A stretch of 7,266 bases of DNA from Acidobacteriota bacterium (GTDB lineage Bacteria > Acidobacteriota > Terriglobia > UBA7540), in assembly GCA_003165615.1 (NCBI GenBank), contig PLWR01000542.1, positions 1 through 7,266 of the forward strand, read 5' to 3'. The position numbers and the translations under genes are program-made. A model generated the notes under the pieces. That model was not told where the DNA came from. It was given only the letters and a program-made list of their open reading frames with translations, and searched no databases. Below are positions 7,058 to 7,266 of this stretch, piece after piece; the first letter of the stretch is position 1, and every line of letters begins with the position of its first letter.

Positions 7058-7077
7058 TTAAAGCATGAGTTGGCCGG
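7058..7077 (+). repeat. Terminal repeat copy 1 (putative transposase-binding site)
   Basis: The sequence is TTAAAGCATGAGTTGGCCGG. It starts 6 bases inside the TGT at 7052. Its last 19 bases are identical to copy 3. Confidence 0.75.
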
Positions 7078-7079
7078 AT

Positions 7080-7099
7080 TTAAAGCATAAGTTGGCCGG
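7080..7099 (+). repeat. Terminal repeat copy 2
   Basis: The sequence is TTAAAGCATAAGTTGGCCGG, with one G-to-A change from copy 1. It starts 22 bp (about two helical turns) after copy 1, so both would present the same DNA face to a bound transposase. Confidence 0.75.
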
Positions 7100-7177
7100 C
7101 GTGCACCGCAACAAGTTGTTTATTATCAGTTAGAGGCATTCATGCCCACAGCAGAAGGATTCGGCCGGGAACCTAAA

Positions 7178-7197
7178 ATAAAGCATGAGTTGGCCGG
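7178..7197 (+). repeat. Terminal repeat copy 3
   Basis: The sequence is ATAAAGCATGAGTTGGCCGG, differing from copy 1 only at its first base. It starts 98 bp after copy 2. Between them, a degenerate GGCCGG-containing stretch at 7157-7168 could be a decayed extra site. Confidence 0.75.
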
Positions 7198-7259
7198 GAG
7201 TACGACATTGCCTCGCAGGAGCGACCTTGAACTGAATCCGTCCCGCGTTTATGCAAGGT

Positions 7260-7266
7260 GGAGGTG
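7260..7266 (+). promoter_or_regulatory. Perfect Shine-Dalgarno for a gene starting beyond the window
   Basis: GGAGGTG at the final seven bases is fully complementary to the 16S rRNA anti-Shine-Dalgarno core. It implies a start codon about 5-10 bases beyond the window, some 220 bp inside the TGT terminus at 7052, a usual place for the first transposase gene of such elements. Confidence 0.4.

Larger units (their letters stand above)
7052..7266 (+). mobile_element. Putative terminus of a second mobile element, body to the right
   Basis: TGTCA at 7052 is followed immediately by two direct 20-bp repeats 22 bp apart, with a third 98 bp further on. A TGT terminus with several inward transposase-binding repeats is the pattern of Tn7, Tn402/Tn5053 and IS21-type ends. 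Tn7 sites also contain ATAAAG, comparable to the TTAAAG here. The orientation puts the element interior to the right. The other end and target duplication are outside the window, so the family is not decided. Confidence 0.5.

Noticed and set aside
7133..7148. Small inverted repeat GGCATTCATGCC as an operator
   Set aside because: Arms of five bases with a two-base centre are common by chance and no regulator is linked to it.
7142..7266. Open frame from ATG 7142 (MPTAEGFGREP...) running off the right edge, with AGAGG five bases upstream
   Set aside because: Only 41 codons are visible, it reads straight through terminal repeat copy 3, and a much stronger ribosome site lies near its visible end, implying the real gene starts later.

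Overview
The window holds one end of a Tn7-like transposition module, a radical-SAM gene facing it, and what looks like the terminus of a second, different mobile element at the right edge. The sequence is moderately GC-rich, with GTG starts and tight gene overlaps. Recalled resemblance of the TnsA-TnsB fusion to proteins from soil bacteria such as Acidobacteriota suggests that kind of host, but nothing in the window fixes the taxon.

Layout: positions 1-172 carry no convincing gene, only a weak inverted repeat (15-50) and a possible near-leaderless promoter (130-160). A 110-aa protein with a CCCH metal-binding motif (173-505, resembling DUF6788) precedes the transposition genes on the same strand. 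Then come three co-directional, overlapping genes. The first is a TnsA-TnsB fusion (607-3282) with both the TnsA-type nuclease residues and the DD(35)E transposase residues intact. The second is a TnsC-type AAA+ ATPase (3282-4463, 1-nt overlap). The third is a long TniQ/TnsD-type target selector (4441-6372, 23-nt overlap) with two zinc-binding clusters and about five tandem helix-turn-helix-like repeats at its C-terminus. No Cas gene or CRISPR array is visible, so targeting is probably by direct TniQ/TnsD DNA recognition.

Only 13 bp beyond the tniQ stop, a convergent gene on the minus strand (6386-6991) encodes a NrdG-like single-cluster radical SAM protein. It is either cargo of the Tn7-like element or a flanking gene, and no element end separates the two. 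About 60 bp upstream of its start, a TGTCA terminus (7052) begins a series of three 19-20-bp direct repeats (7058-7197). This matches the terminal architecture of Tn7/Tn402/IS21-type elements, with the element body extending to the right, out of the window. A perfect Shine-Dalgarno sequence at the last bases (7260-7266) implies that its first gene starts just outside.

Working model (inference): the TnsAB fusion cuts and joins both strands for cut-and-paste transposition, TnsC couples it to the target, and the HTH-array TniQ chooses a specific chromosomal site. The tnsAB-proximal end of this element is not recognisable and probably lies left of the window.
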